From Protopterus annectens (lineage: Eukaryota > Chordata > Ceratodontiformes > Protopteridae): DNA of 64,000 nt. The DNA lies in contig NC_056725.1 of the NCBI RefSeq assembly GCF_019279795.1, positions 1,752,960,916 to 1,753,024,915 of the forward strand, written 5' to 3'. Below are positions 48,801 to 60,220 of this stretch, one piece after another. The position numbers and the translations under genes were made by a program. How positions within the stretch are numbered: the first letter of the stretch is position 1; each line of letters begins with the position of its first letter. Below the pieces are notes generated by a model. The model made no database searches. It was not told the DNA's origin and was given only the letters and a program-made list of their open reading frames with translations.

Positions 48801-49571
48801 ATCCCGATGCTCTGATGCTGAACTGTAATATTACTGCTGAGGAAGATTTTCTACATGCCCTAATACTCCGAGCCCTTCCAGGTGAAGTGTCATATTACTA
48901 ATGAGGAGTGCTTTCTATATGCCCAAGCACTCCCATCCCTTGCTTGTGAAGTGTTATATTACTGCAGAGAAGTATTTTCTACATGCCCTAGTCTTCCCAT
49001 CCTTTCATGGAGAAATATCATATTACTGCTAAGGTGTATTTTCTACATGCCCAAGCACCCTCATCCCAGCCTGATGAAATGTCATATTATTGCTCAGAAG
49101 TGTTTTCTACATGGCCTAACACTCCCATCCCTTCCTGGTGAAGTATCGTATTATGCTGAGGATTTTTTCTACACAATTTAGCACCCCAGTCCCTTCTTGC
49201 TGAAGTGTTGTATTACTACTGAGGTTTGTTTTCTACATGCCCTGGCACTCCCATCCCTTCCAGGAAAAAGTGTCATATTACTGCTTTGGAGTGATTTCTA
49301 CATACCCTTGCATCACATCCTTTCCTGCTGGAGTCACATATTACTGTTGAGAACTGTTTTATTCATGCCCTAGGAACCCCATCCTTTCCTAGTGAAGTGG
49401 AACATTACTGCAGATGAAGTTTTTCTACATGCCCTAGCACCTCCATCCCTTAGTGGGGGAAGTATCATGTTACTGCTGAGAGTGTTTGCTACATGCCCTA
49501 GCACCCCCATCCCTTCCTGGAGAAGTGTCATATTACTGCTATGGAAAGATTCCTGCATGCCCTAGCACCCC

Positions 49572-52340
49572 CATCCCTTCCTGGGGAAGTGTCATATTAC
49601 TGCTGAAAAAGGTTTCCTACATGTCCTAACACCCACATCCCTTCCTGATGAAGTGTGATATAAATGCTGATGAAGGTTTTCTATATGCCCTACACTCCCA
49701 TCCCTTCCAAGTGAACTGTCATATTACTGATCAGGAATGTTTTATACATGTGCTATCACCCCCATCCTTTCCTGGTGAAGTGTCATATTACTGTTGAGGA
49801 CTAATAACTCCCATTCCTTCCTGGTGAAGTGTGATAATACTGCTGAGGATTGTTTCTTACAAGTCCTAGCACATCCATCCCTTCCTGGTAAAGAGTCATC
49901 TTACTACTAAGGAGTGTTTTCTACATGCCCTAGCACATCCAACCCTTTCTGTTTAAGTGTCACATTACTGCTGAGGAGTGTTTCCTACATACCCCAGCAC
50001 CCCCATCTCCTCCTGGTGAAGTGTCATATTACTGCTGATGAGTGCTTTTTACATGCCCTAGTACCCCCATCTCCTCCTGGTGAAGTGTCATATTACTGAT
50101 GAGAAGTGTGTTTTACACGCTCTAGCACTCCCATCTCCTCCTGGTGAAGTGTTATATTACTACTGAGAGTGTTTCCTACATGTCCTAGCACCCCCTTCTC
50201 CTCCTGGTGAAGTGTCACATTACTGGTGAGGAGCGTTTTCTATATGCCCTGGCACCCCCATCCCCTCCTGGTGAAGTGTCACATTACTGTAGGGGAGTGT
50301 TTTCTACATTTCCAAACACCCCACCCCTTCCTGGTGAAGTTTCATATTACTGCTGAGGAGTGTTTTTCTGCATGCCCTAGCAACCATCATCCCTTCCCGG
50401 TGATATGTGATAATACTGCTGAGGAATGTTTTCTACGTGCCGTAGCACTCCCATTCCTTCCTGCTGAAGTGTCATATTACTGCTGAAGAGTGTTTTCTAC
50501 ATATCCTAGCACCTCCCTCCCTGTTAAAATATCATATTACTTCTAAGGAGTGTATTCCACATGCCTTGGCACCACATCCCTTCCTGGTGAAGAGTCATAT
50601 TACTGCATAGGAGTGTTTGCTACATGCACTAGCACCCCCATCTCATCCTGGTGAAGTGTCAAATTACTAATGAGGAGAGTTTTCTATATTCCCTAGCAGC
50701 CCCATCCCTTCCTGGTGAAGTCTCATATTACTGCTGAGGAAGGTTTCCTACATGTCATAACACCCCCATCTCTTTCTGGTGAAGGGTGATATAAATGCTG
50801 AGGAAGGTTTTCTACATGCCCTACACTCCCATCCCTTCCAACTGAACTGTCATATTACTCCTGAGGAGTGTTTTGTATATGCCCTAGTACTCCCATCCCT
50901 TCCTGGTGAAGTGTGATATTACTGCTGAGGATTGCTTTCTACAAGCCGTAGCAACCCCATCCCTTCCTGGGGAAGTGTCATATTACTGCTGAAAAAGGTT
51001 TCCTACATGTCCTAACACCCACATCCCTTCCTGATGAAGTGTGATATAAATGCTGATGAAGGTTTTCTATATGCCCTACACTCCCATCCCTTCCAAGTGA
51101 ACTGTCATATTACTGATCAGGAATGTTTTATACATGTGCTATCACCCCCATCCTTTCCTGGTGAAGTGTCATATTACTGTTGAGGACTAATAACTCCCAT
51201 TCCTTCCTGGTGAAGTGTGATAATACTGCTGAGGATTGTTTCCTACAAGTCCTAGCACATCCATCCCTTCCTGGTAAAGAGTCATCTTACTGCTAAGGAG
51301 TGTTTTCTACATGCCCTAGCACATCCAACCCTTTGTGTTTAAGTGTCACATTACTGCTGAGGAGTGTTTCCTACATACCCCAGCACCCCCATCTCCTCCT
51401 GGTGAAGTGTCATATTACTGCTGATGAGTGCTTTTTACATGCCCTAGCACCCCCATCTCCTCCTGGTGAAGTGTCATATTACTGATGAGAAGTGTGTTTT
51501 ACACGCTCTAGCACTCCCATCTCCTCCTGGTGAAGTGTTATATTACTACTGAGAGTGTTTCCTACATGTCCTAGCACCCCTTCTCCTCCTGGTGAAGTGT
51601 CACATTACTGGTGAGGAGCGTTTTCTATATGCCCTGGCACCCCATCCCTCCTGGTGAAGTGTCACATTACTGTAGGGGAGTGTTTTCTACATTTCCAAAC
51701 ACCCCACCCCTTCCTGGTGAAGTTTCATATTACTGCTGAGGAGTGTTTTTCTGCATGCCCTAGCAACCATCATCCCTTCCCGGTGATATTTGATAATACT
51801 GCTGAGGAATGTTTTCTACGTGCCGTAGCACTCCCATTCCTTCCTGCTGAAGTGTCATATTACTGCTGAAGAGTGTTTTCTACATATCCTAGCACCTCCC
51901 TCCCTGTTAAAATATCATATTACTTCTAAGGAGTGTATTCCACATGCCTTGGCACCCCATCCCTTCCTGGTGAAGAGTCATATTACTGCATAGGAGTGTT
52001 TGCTACATGCACTTACACCCCCATCTCATCCTGGTGAAGTGTCAAATTACTAATGAGGAGAGTTTTCTATATTCCCTAGCACCCCCATCCCTTCCTGGTG
52101 AAGTCTCATATTACTGCTGAGGAAGGATTCCTACATGTCCTAACACTCCCATCTCTTTCTGGTGAAGGGTGATATAAATGCTGAGGAAGGTTTTCTACAT
52201 GCCCTACACTCCCATCCCTTCCAACTGAACTGTCATATTACTCCTGAGGAGTGTTTTGTATATGCCCTAGTACTCCCATCCCTTCCTGGTGAAGTGTGAT
52301 ATTACTGCTGAGGATTGCTTTCTACAAGCCGTAGCAACCC
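49572..52340 (+). repeat. Higher-order tandem duplication, ~1.385 kb x 2
   Basis: 49572-50957 and 50958-52340 match along their full length with few differences. Shared private variants include GAGGACTAATAACTCCC, GATATAAATGCTGATGAAGG, TATACATGTGCTATCACC and AAGCCGTAGCAACCCC. Each copy contains about 21-22 monomers. Neighbouring monomers within a copy are far less alike than corresponding monomers between copies. Confidence 0.95.
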
Positions 52341-52400
52341 CATCCCCTCCTGGTGAAGTATCATATTACTGCTGAGGGGTGTTTTCTACATGCCCAGCAC

Positions 52401-53215
52401 CTTCATCCCTTCTGGGTGAAGTGTCATATTACTGCTCATGACAGTTTGTTCATGCCCTACGACCCCACCCCTTCCTGGTGAAGTGTGATATTACTGTTGA
52501 GGAGGTTTTTCTACATGCCCTAGCACCTCCATCCCTTCCTGGAAAAGTATCATGTTACTGCTGAGGAGTGTTTTCTACAAGCCCTAGCACCACCATCCCT
52601 TCCTGGTGAAGTGTCATATTATTGCTGAATAGTGTTTTCTACATGCCCTACCACCCCCATCTCCTCCTGGTGAAGTGTCATATTACTACTGAGTAGTGTT
52701 TTCTACATGCCCTACCACCCCCATCCCTTCCTGGTGAAGTGTCACATTACTGCTGAAAAGTGTTTCCTACATGCCCTAGCACCCACATACCTTCCTGGTG
52801 AAGTGTCATATTACTACTGAGGAGTGTTTTCTACATACCCTAGTACCCCATCCCTTCCTGGTGAAGTGTCATATTACTGCTGATGAGTGTTTTCTACATG
52901 CCCTAGTCTGTCATCCCTTCCTCCTAAAGTGTCATAATACTGCTGAGGAGCATTTTCTACATGCCCTAGCACCTTCATCCCTTCTGGGTGAAGTGTCATA
53001 TTACTGCTGATGACAGTTTTTTCATGTCCTTGGATCCCATTCCTTCCTGGTGAAGTGAGATATTACTGCTGAGGAGGTTTTTCTACATGCCCTAGCACCT
53101 CCATCCCTTCCTGGGAAAGTATCATGTTACTGCTGAGGAGTGTTTTCTACAAGACCTAGCACCACCATCCCTTCCTGGTGAAGTGTGATATTACTGTTGA
53201 ATAGTGTTTTCTACA
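52401..53215 (+). repeat. Second higher-order repeat pair, ~572-bp offset
   Basis: The segment starting CTTCATCCCTTCTGGGTGAA occurs at 52401 and 52973. Both copies continue through GAGGAGGTTTTTCTACATGC and ATCATGTTACTGC to GAATAGTGTTTTCTAC for about 240 bp. Confidence 0.85.
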
Positions 53216-54629
53216 TGCCCTACCACCCCTTCCCTTCCTGATGAAGTGTCACATTACTGCTGAGAAGTGTTTCCTACATGCTCTGTCACCCCCTTCCGTC
53301 CTTGTGAAGTGTCATATTACTGCTGAGGAGTGTTTTCTACATACCTTAGCACTTCCAAAAGATCATGTTGAAGTGTCACAGTACTGCTGAGGAGTGTTTC
53401 CTACATGCTCCAGTACCCCATATCCTTCTGGGGAAGTGGTATATTACTGCTGAGGAGTGTTTTCTACATGCCCTAGCACCCCCATCTCCTCCTAGTGAAT
53501 TGTCATATTACTACTGTACATGCCCTACCACCCCCATTCCTTACTGGTGAAGTGTTGCATTACTGCTGAGAAGTGTTTCCTACATGCCCTAGCACTGCCA
53601 TTTCCTTCTGGGGGGAAATAGTATATTACTGCTGAGGAGTGTTTTCTACATGCCCTAGCATTCCAACCCCTTCCTAGTGAAGTGTCATATTACTGCTGAG
53701 GTGTGTTTCCTACATGCTCCACCACCCCCATCTCCTTCGGTGAAGTGGTATATTACTGCTGAGGAGTGTTTTCTACATGCCCTACCACCCCCATCCTTTC
53801 CTGGTGAAGTGTCACATTACTGCTGAGAAGTGTTTCCTACATACCCTAGCACCCCCTACCCTCCCGGTGAAGTGTAATATTACTGTTGAGGAGTGTTTTC
53901 TACATGCCCTAGCACACCCATCTCCTTCTGGAGAAGTGGTATATTACTACTGAGGAGTATTTTCTACATGCCCTAGCACCCCCATCCTTTCCTGGTGAAG
54001 TGTCAAATTACTGCTGAGAAGTGTTTCCTACATCCTCTAGCACCCTCTTCCCTCCCGGTGAAGTGTAATATTACTGCTGAGGAGTGTTTTCTACATGCCC
54101 TAGCACACACATATCCTTCTGGTGAAGTGTCATATAACTGCTGAATAATGTTTTCTACATGCCCTAGCACACCCATCTCCTTCTGGGGAAGTGGTATATT
54201 ACTACTGAGGAGTATTTTCTACATGCCCTGGCACCCCCATCTCCTCCTGGTGAAGTGTCATATTACTGCTGATTATTGTTTTCTACATGCCCTAGCACTC
54301 CCATCCTTTCCTAGTGAAGTGTCATATTACTACTGAGGAGTGTTTTCTACATGCCCTAGCACCCCCATCCCTTCCTGGTAAAGTGTCATTTTACTTCTGA
54401 AGAGTGTTTTCTACATTTAATAACACTCCCATCCCTTCATCACTTCCTGGTGAAATGTCATAATACTGCTGAGGAGTCTTTTCTATATGCCCTAGCCCCT
54501 CCACCCCTTCCTGTTGAAGTATCATACTACTTCTGAGGAGTGTTTTCTACATGCCCCAGCACCCTATCCCTTCCTGGTGAACTGTCACATTACTGCTAAG
54601 TAGTGTTTTCTACATGCCCTAGCACCTCC

Positions 54630-55720
54630 ATCCCTTCCTGGTGAGGTGTCATATTATTGCTGACAAGTGTTTTCTACATCCCTAGCACGTCATCCCTTCC
54701 TGGTGAGGTGTCATATTATTGCTGCCAAGTGTTTTCTACATCCCTAGCACGTCATCCCTTCCTGGTGAGGTGTCATATTATTGCTGCCAAGTGTTTTCTA
54801 CATCCCTAGCACGTCATCCCTTCCTGGTGAGGTGTCATATTATTGCTGACAAGTGTTTTCTACATACCTAGCACGTCATCCCTTCCTGGTGAGGTGTCAT
54901 ATTATTGCTGACAAGTGTTTTCTACATGCCCTAGCACCTCCATCCCTTCCTGGTGAGGTGTCATATTATTGCTGACAAGTGTTTTCTACATACCTAGCAC
55001 GTCATCCCTTCCTGGTGAGGTGTCATATTATTGCTGACAAGTGTTTTCTACATGCCCTAGCACCTCCATCCCTTCCTGGTGAAGTGTCATTTTATTGCTG
55101 CCAAGTGTTTTCTACATGCCCTAGCACGTCATCCCTTCCTGGTGAGGTGTCATATTATTGCTGACAAGTGTTTTCTACATACCTAGCACGTCATCCCTTC
55201 CTGGTGAGGTGTCATATTATTGCTGACAAGTGTTTTCTACATGCCCTAGCACGTCATCCCTTCCTGGTGAGGTGTCATATTATTGCTGACAAGTGTTTTC
55301 TACATGCCCTAGCACGTCATCCCTTCCTGGTGAGGTGTCATATTATTGCTGACAAGTGTTTTCTACATGCCCTAGCACGTCATCCCTTCCTGGTGAGGTG
55401 TCATATTATTGCTGACAAGTGTTTTCTACATACCTAGCACGTCATCCCTTCCTGGTGAGGTGTCATATTATTGCTGACAAGTGTTTTCTACATGCCCTAG
55501 CACCTCCATCCCTTCCTGGTGAGGTGTCATATTATTGCTGACAAGTGTTTTCTACATACCTAGCACGTCATCCCTTCCTGGTGAGGTGTCATATTATTGC
55601 TGACAAGTGTTTTCTACATGCCCTAGCACGTCATCCCTTCCTGGTGAACTGTCACATTACTGCTAAGTAGTGTTTTCTACATACCTAGCACGTCATCCCT
55701 TCCTGGTGAGGTGTCATATT
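54630..55720 (+). repeat. Homogenised sub-array with alternating 62- and 64-bp units
   Basis: GTGAGGTGTCATATTATTGC, CTGACAAGTGTTTTCTACAT and TAGCACGTCATCCC recur almost without change for about 1.1 kb. Starts at 54691, 54753, 54815 and 54877 are exactly 62 bp apart, then 64-bp units with GCCCTAGCACCTC intervene. This points to recent local amplification. Confidence 0.93.
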
Positions 55721-55953
55721 ACTGATGAGTAGTTTTTTGCACATGCCCTTGCACCCCCATTTCTTCCTGGTGAAGTGTTATATTACTGCTCAGGACTGTT
55801 TTCTACATGCCCAAGCACCCTATCTCTTCTTGGTGAGGTGTCATATTACTGCTAAGGAGTGTTTTCTTCATGCTCTAGCACTCCCACCCCTTCCAGGTGA
55901 AGTGAGATATTACTGCTGAGTAGTGTTTTCTACGTGCCCTATCACCCCTATCC

Positions 55954-57108
55954 CTCCACTCACTCATCCATTAACATTCAGGAATGGTCATTTAATGGAG
56001 ACATGCTAGCATATCATCCGTTATTGACAGTGACTCAGCTAATGATGCCCAACAATTTCCCCTTGGACAGCACTGCTTCTATGTGATCTCAGCTTCTACC
56101 AGGGTTGGACATCAAAATTCACCCAAGTGCACAGTCCTCCTTCAGGATAAACAAGTCCATCCTTCCATGCCAACAACTCAGAAAACCTGTGTCACAAACT
56201 GAATTTGCACTACCTAGACCATAGCAATGACTTAGTAGCAGAAGAGGATATACTGGGTATTTATACAGAACATTAATATTTTGTTAAAGTTTTCTGAAAG
56301 GACAACTGGTCACATTTTCACAACTCTCTCTATGTCAGTTTTACTTAAAAGTCTCAATTCTTTGATGACTATTCACTTATTTTTTTTCTTTTCTTACAGT
56401 TGATATCCAGTCATATGTATAATCCTACAGTCTGTCACTTTAAGCCATTTCCACCAGCAACCTTTATCACTAGTCCAGTTATGTGTTTTCTTTCTATTTT
56501 TGTTTAGCTCTCCTTCTGTTCTCTTTTCACTAAACCAATCAGTATATTCCAGCTCTTGAAAACATCTCATGTGTTTCATTCTCTACTTCTTCATCATTTT
56601 GCAGATCGGTATCTTTGAGTTTCTCTTCTTTCAGGCATTTCTTTCTCTCCTTAGCAATGTGTCAGTTTGTCTTTTATTGGACATTATTCATGCATCCCTC
56701 ACTGTTTGCTCTCACTTCTAACTCTTGCTTTCTCTTCACAGTGTCTTGGTTCTCATAATGTCATAACGCATTACCACCACCTTATGGTTCTCTGCCATTT
56801 GCAGTTCTGTTATCTCACTGCTGGATATTTTTCTTTCATTTATCCATTATTGCACAGTAATCATGAATACAAAGTGTGCCTATCATGTGACATGACAACT
56901 GTTTATATACTGCTGTTTGAAACTTTGTATGTTTTTCTCAAGAAGTTGCCACATTTTGGCGACAAAAAGCGCTTCAATTAAATGTTTTTTATTCCTAACG
57001 GATTCCTGATATATTTCTGGTGTTGGGACAAGGTGCTGCTGACTTGGTTTCTGATTTCAGTTGTTTATTTTTTTCTTAGTTTTACCTATGAATACAAATT
57101 ATATTTGC

Positions 57109-57110
<2 letters not shown>
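55954..57110. other. Distal flank of the satellite, no recognised gene
   Basis: T-rich non-coding sequence. A polypyrimidine run ending TTTTCTTACAG at about 56389-56399 resembles a splice acceptor, but no adjoining exon is recognisable. The minus-strand frame 56394-56579 has no family motif. Confidence 0.5.
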
Positions 57111-57146
<36 letters not shown>

Positions 57147-57157
57147 TTATATATATA
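57111..57157. repeat. (AT)n tract
   Basis: Alternating AT broken by GT and TT; directly abuts MITE 4. Confidence 0.9.
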
Positions 57158-57158
57158 T

Positions 57159-57677
57159 GGATTCACTATACAATCTCGAAATACTGACAAAAATCCACAT
57201 AACCAAAAACCCACAACCGTGAAAATCAAAATTGCAACCATACACATATACTCACCACCACACAAACACACATACACCTACCTAACTACACTACAAGAAA
57301 CAAAACAACACACACAAACACAACATAACACACAAACACCTACCCTATAAGCAGGGGGGCAAGCATCCCTACTACCCCCACATCCCTGATACTTAAATAT
57401 ACTAACTCTGAGGTCGCACTAAACACACAAACACATAAAACCCATCACTACACACACTCACACACACTAAAATCCCTACCCAATACCCTTACGAAAACAC
57501 CATTTACCTGAATCCCCAGCTAACTCCACACACCACATGTCATGAACGCGACACAACAACAGCGGATTCGACATTTCCACATTCGATATAGTGCAGTTTT
57601 GTGTAACTGCACTTTCGACTATACAGTCTCGAGATACTAAAATTCGATATTTCAGTATTTCAAGATTGTATAGTGAA

Positions 57678-57680
<3 letters not shown>
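57159..57680. mobile_element. Foldback MITE 4 (GGTTCACTATACAATCT ends)
   Basis: The left end GGATTCACTATACAATCTCG is complementary to the right end (AGGTTCACTATACAATCTTG reversed), extending through GAAATACTG. A hairpin GTGCAGTT/AACTGCAC lies near 57593-57614, and a second inverted set (TACAGTCTCGAGATACTAAA) is inside the right arm. Internal sequence near 57354-57422, read in reverse, has TAGTGCGACC, GAGTTAGTATATTTAAG and CCCCCCTGC, resembling the core of MITEs 1 and 3. It is flanked by TA tracts on both sides, so the target duplication cannot be defined. Confidence 0.8.
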
Positions 57681-57727
<47 letters not shown>

Positions 57728-57751
57728 GTATGTGTGTGTGTGTGTGTGTGA
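57681..57751. repeat. (AT)n then (TG)n tract
   Basis: AT dinucleotide 57681-57724 followed by TG repeats to about 57751. Confidence 0.93.
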
Positions 57752-57888
57752 GTGCGCAAGTGTGTATGTGTGCAAGATTTATTACATTTGTATCATTGCA
57801 GTCCTGTATGTATGCAAAATTCAGCACTGATTTCTTGAATAATTAAAATTCCAATGTATTGCTCCATTATGTACAGTTATACCGATAC

Positions 57889-57895
<7 letters not shown>

Positions 57896-57958
<63 letters not shown>
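57896..57958. repeat. (AT)n microsatellite
   Basis: 63 bp of alternating AT. Confidence 0.96.
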
Positions 57959-57960
<2 letters not shown>

Positions 57961-58079
57961 ATCATAGCATATATTAAGCCTAGTAGACTTCTTTGTTAAA
58001 TCTGTGGGTCAACATAAGGGGAAATCCCTCTTTATATATGAATGAATAGTTGTGACAGAAATATTAACAGAGGCAATGA

Positions 58080-59255
58080 AAAAGGCCAGGGTAGTGGTAA
58101 TTCTGAAACATTTGGGAGTGACAGAGTTGGGACACTATAGGCTATCATTCATAAGCAGACATACAAATAATGGTTAAGATGTTGTGGAGAAAGTTAAACA
58201 GTTGTCCCAAAACTAAAAGAAAAGGGCTAGAATGGCTCCATCAAGTAGAAGAAAGCAGTAAAGATTTGATGGGGATTAACAGATTTTATGAGGGAAGCAG
58301 AAGAAAGGAGAGACTGAAAGTGGGGGGGGTTGTCTTTTTCTATCTACAAAAGACCTTTGATACACTAAGGTGGGAATTCCTGTGGCAGGTGCTGGATGAT
58401 AGAGAAATGGGAGGCTTCTGAATAACAGCACTAGAAGGCATGTACGACCATTTCAAATAAATGTTGTACTAGATAAGAGGGCCCACTATCTCCTGGACTC
58501 TTCATCTTAATGATAAAGGAACTGACTAGGGAGGTAAGACAGAAACTAACAATCCTAAATGAAAGAAAGGGCGTGAAATCAGGCTTATTATTGTATGTGG
58601 ATGATTGCATATTGATGTCAAAATAAGACCTGGGGGAAGAATTTGGGCTTATACAAGGAGACTGGTAGACATATTGTATGCTCAGAAAGAAATGAAAGAG
58701 CAGGATGGAAAAGGGTGGAAGTAGAGTGAAAGAAAACAGGGCATCATGAAAGAGGTAGAGAAAGACTGACAAGATGGAGAAAGGAAAATATATGACAACA
58801 TCAGGAAAAAGAAAGGGGATTACATTTCAAGGGATAAAGAGGGCATGGAGAAAGGTGGAAGGCTGGCTGGTAGAAGAAGACACACAAGCTGATAGAATGA
58901 AGGTAGTAACAGAAACACATAAAGTGCACACATCAGGAGACCAGAACCTGAGAATACTCCATAGCTGGTACCTGATCCAATAAGATTACACAGAGAGGGT
59001 AGAAAAAAAAGGCTTGAATTGCTGGAGGTGTGAGAAAAAGCAAGTAGGAGTGAAAACACGGTATGGGGATGTGTACAGGGCATGAGGAATATAGAAGCAA
59101 TCTGTAGAAGAATTGAAAAGTATATACAACAAAGAAGGTAAACCAGACTGGGACTTTTGTACATGGAGAAAAGGGAAAGAAAGAATTAGGTGAAGTAGGA
59201 CGTAAAGGGAAGAATCAAGAATCATGTCAAGATAAATAAAAAGTATTGAATTCAA
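58080..59255 (+). pseudogene. L1-like LINE reverse transcriptase, heavily decayed
   Basis: The frame near 58330 reads VVFFYLQKTFDTLRWEFLWQ, the catalytic-Asp block of L1-type reverse transcriptases (D.EKAFD...W.FL), with Leu and Thr replacing usual residues. LYVDDCILMSK near 58590 corresponds to the catalytic Asp pair. Further on, AWRKVEGWLVEEDT and ILHSWYLIQ near 58840-58980 and CWRCEKK near 59023 match the C-terminal zinc-knuckle region. Upstream, GHYRLSFISRHTNN near 58130 is an eroded 'YRPISL.N' block. Many stops and frame changes. No 3' tail is seen. Confidence 0.75.
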
Positions 59256-59870
59256 ACCCTGGAAGAAAGGAAAAAAACATAACTGGAGAAGAGCTAGACC
59301 CGGTTCATGATATTACAGGTAATACTTGAAGGGTTAATGGAACTCTAATTATTAGGATCAGTTATTACGCTGCCATTATACAGAGGCACCACAACCACTG
59401 TTCTCGAACTCAGACACAGGAGTTGAGCAGAGGCTAACATTAAAATGCTTGAGGAGTGGTTCAGTAATAATGTACTTTGCTCTAACAGCAGAACAGCCTG
59501 GTATCATTTGAGTCCATGCAGCAATTGTTTTTAGTTTTGGTAATAGCTTCTAGGATTTGGTCCATAGTGATAATACAAAAGCAGTATTAAAATATTAAGA
59601 AGAGGGGATATTACTGTATAAGAAAGGGAAACATTTGAAATAAATTTGTCAGCTAGAACGTTCACTATGGCTTCAGTATCAGAACAGGTAGTGCAAGTCC
59701 ACTGCAGTATTAGGTATAACATCTGAGTTAGTTACCTTAATTTCATGTTTAGCCTTATTTTTCTTAAAGAAATGCTTAAGATTCCTGAAGAACTGTTTAT
59801 GCTCTTCTTTCTGACTGCCAGTGGATGTATTTTCTATGCAAACCACATACTCTTCTCCTTGTATTAAATA
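59256..59870. other. Unrecognised DNA
   Basis: A minus-strand frame at 59679-59945 (EYVVCIENTSTGSQKEEHKQ) looks protein-like and Lys-rich but matches nothing I know. It runs into the Tc1 end at its start. Function not assigned. Confidence 0.4.
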
Positions 59871-60220
59871 TACAGTAGATATAAAAACTGTACACACCCC
59901 TGTTAAAATGCCAGGTTTTTGTGATATAAAAAAATTAAACCACAATAAATCATTTCAAAACTTTTCCCACCTTTAATGTGACCTATAACCTGTACAATTC
60001 AATTGAAAAATAAACACATCTGTTAGGGGAAACATATAAAAAGTAAAAAACGTACAATAAGATGGATGCATAATTGTGCACACCCGTAAACTAATACTTT
60101 GTTGTAGCACCTTTTGATTTAATTACAGCGTTCAGTCTTCTTGGGTACACACCTGCCATCAATTTAAAGAGACTCTGATTAACCCCAAATAACATTCAGC
60201 TGTCCTAGTAGCATTACCTA
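59871..60220 (+). mobile_element. Tc1/mariner-type transposon end (left inverted repeat and 5' leader)
   Basis: TACAGTAGATATAAAAACTG at 59871 starts at a TA. It is followed by TACACACCCCTGTTAAAATG, CCTTTAATGTGACCTATAAC and ACTTTGTTGTAGCACCTTTT. This is the order found at the ends of Tc1-like elements abundant in fish and frogs. Sequence then passes CTCTGATTAACCCCAAATAA and is lost near 60220, before any transposase start. A truncated remnant. Confidence 0.8.

Larger units (their letters stand above)
44168..55953 (+). repeat. Satellite array of ~64-bp monomers, 11.8 kb
   Basis: Roughly 175 head-to-tail units (estimated from length and spacing). Typical unit phrases are CATCCCTTCCTGGTGAAGTG, TCATATTACTGCTGAGGAGT and GTTTTCTACATGCCCTAGCA. 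Units are mostly 62-66 bp. Divergence is moderate except in homogenised blocks. Many short frames (of type KCHITAEECFLHA) simply translate the repeat; unit length is not a steady multiple of three, so coding is unlikely. A CR1 fragment interrupts it at 45370-45836. Confidence 0.97.

Noticed and set aside
44331..55919. Many short frames reading KCHITAEECFLHALAPHPFL-like repeats
   Set aside because: They are translations of the satellite monomer. Unit length varies between 62 and 66 bp, so no frame persists, and stops recur.
44168..55953. Regularly spaced repeats suggesting a CRISPR-like array
   Set aside because: Units are contiguous head-to-tail with no distinct spacers, no cas genes exist, and the context is vertebrate.
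56376..56400. Polypyrimidine run plus CAG resembling a splice acceptor
   Set aside because: No adjoining open exon with recognisable similarity and no matching donor; such runs are frequent by chance in T-rich DNA.
58431..59255. Minus-strand frames of 80-114 codons rich in Leu, Phe and Ser
   Set aside because: They are antisense shadows of the A/G-rich L1-like coding strand, whose + strand blocks are recognisable.
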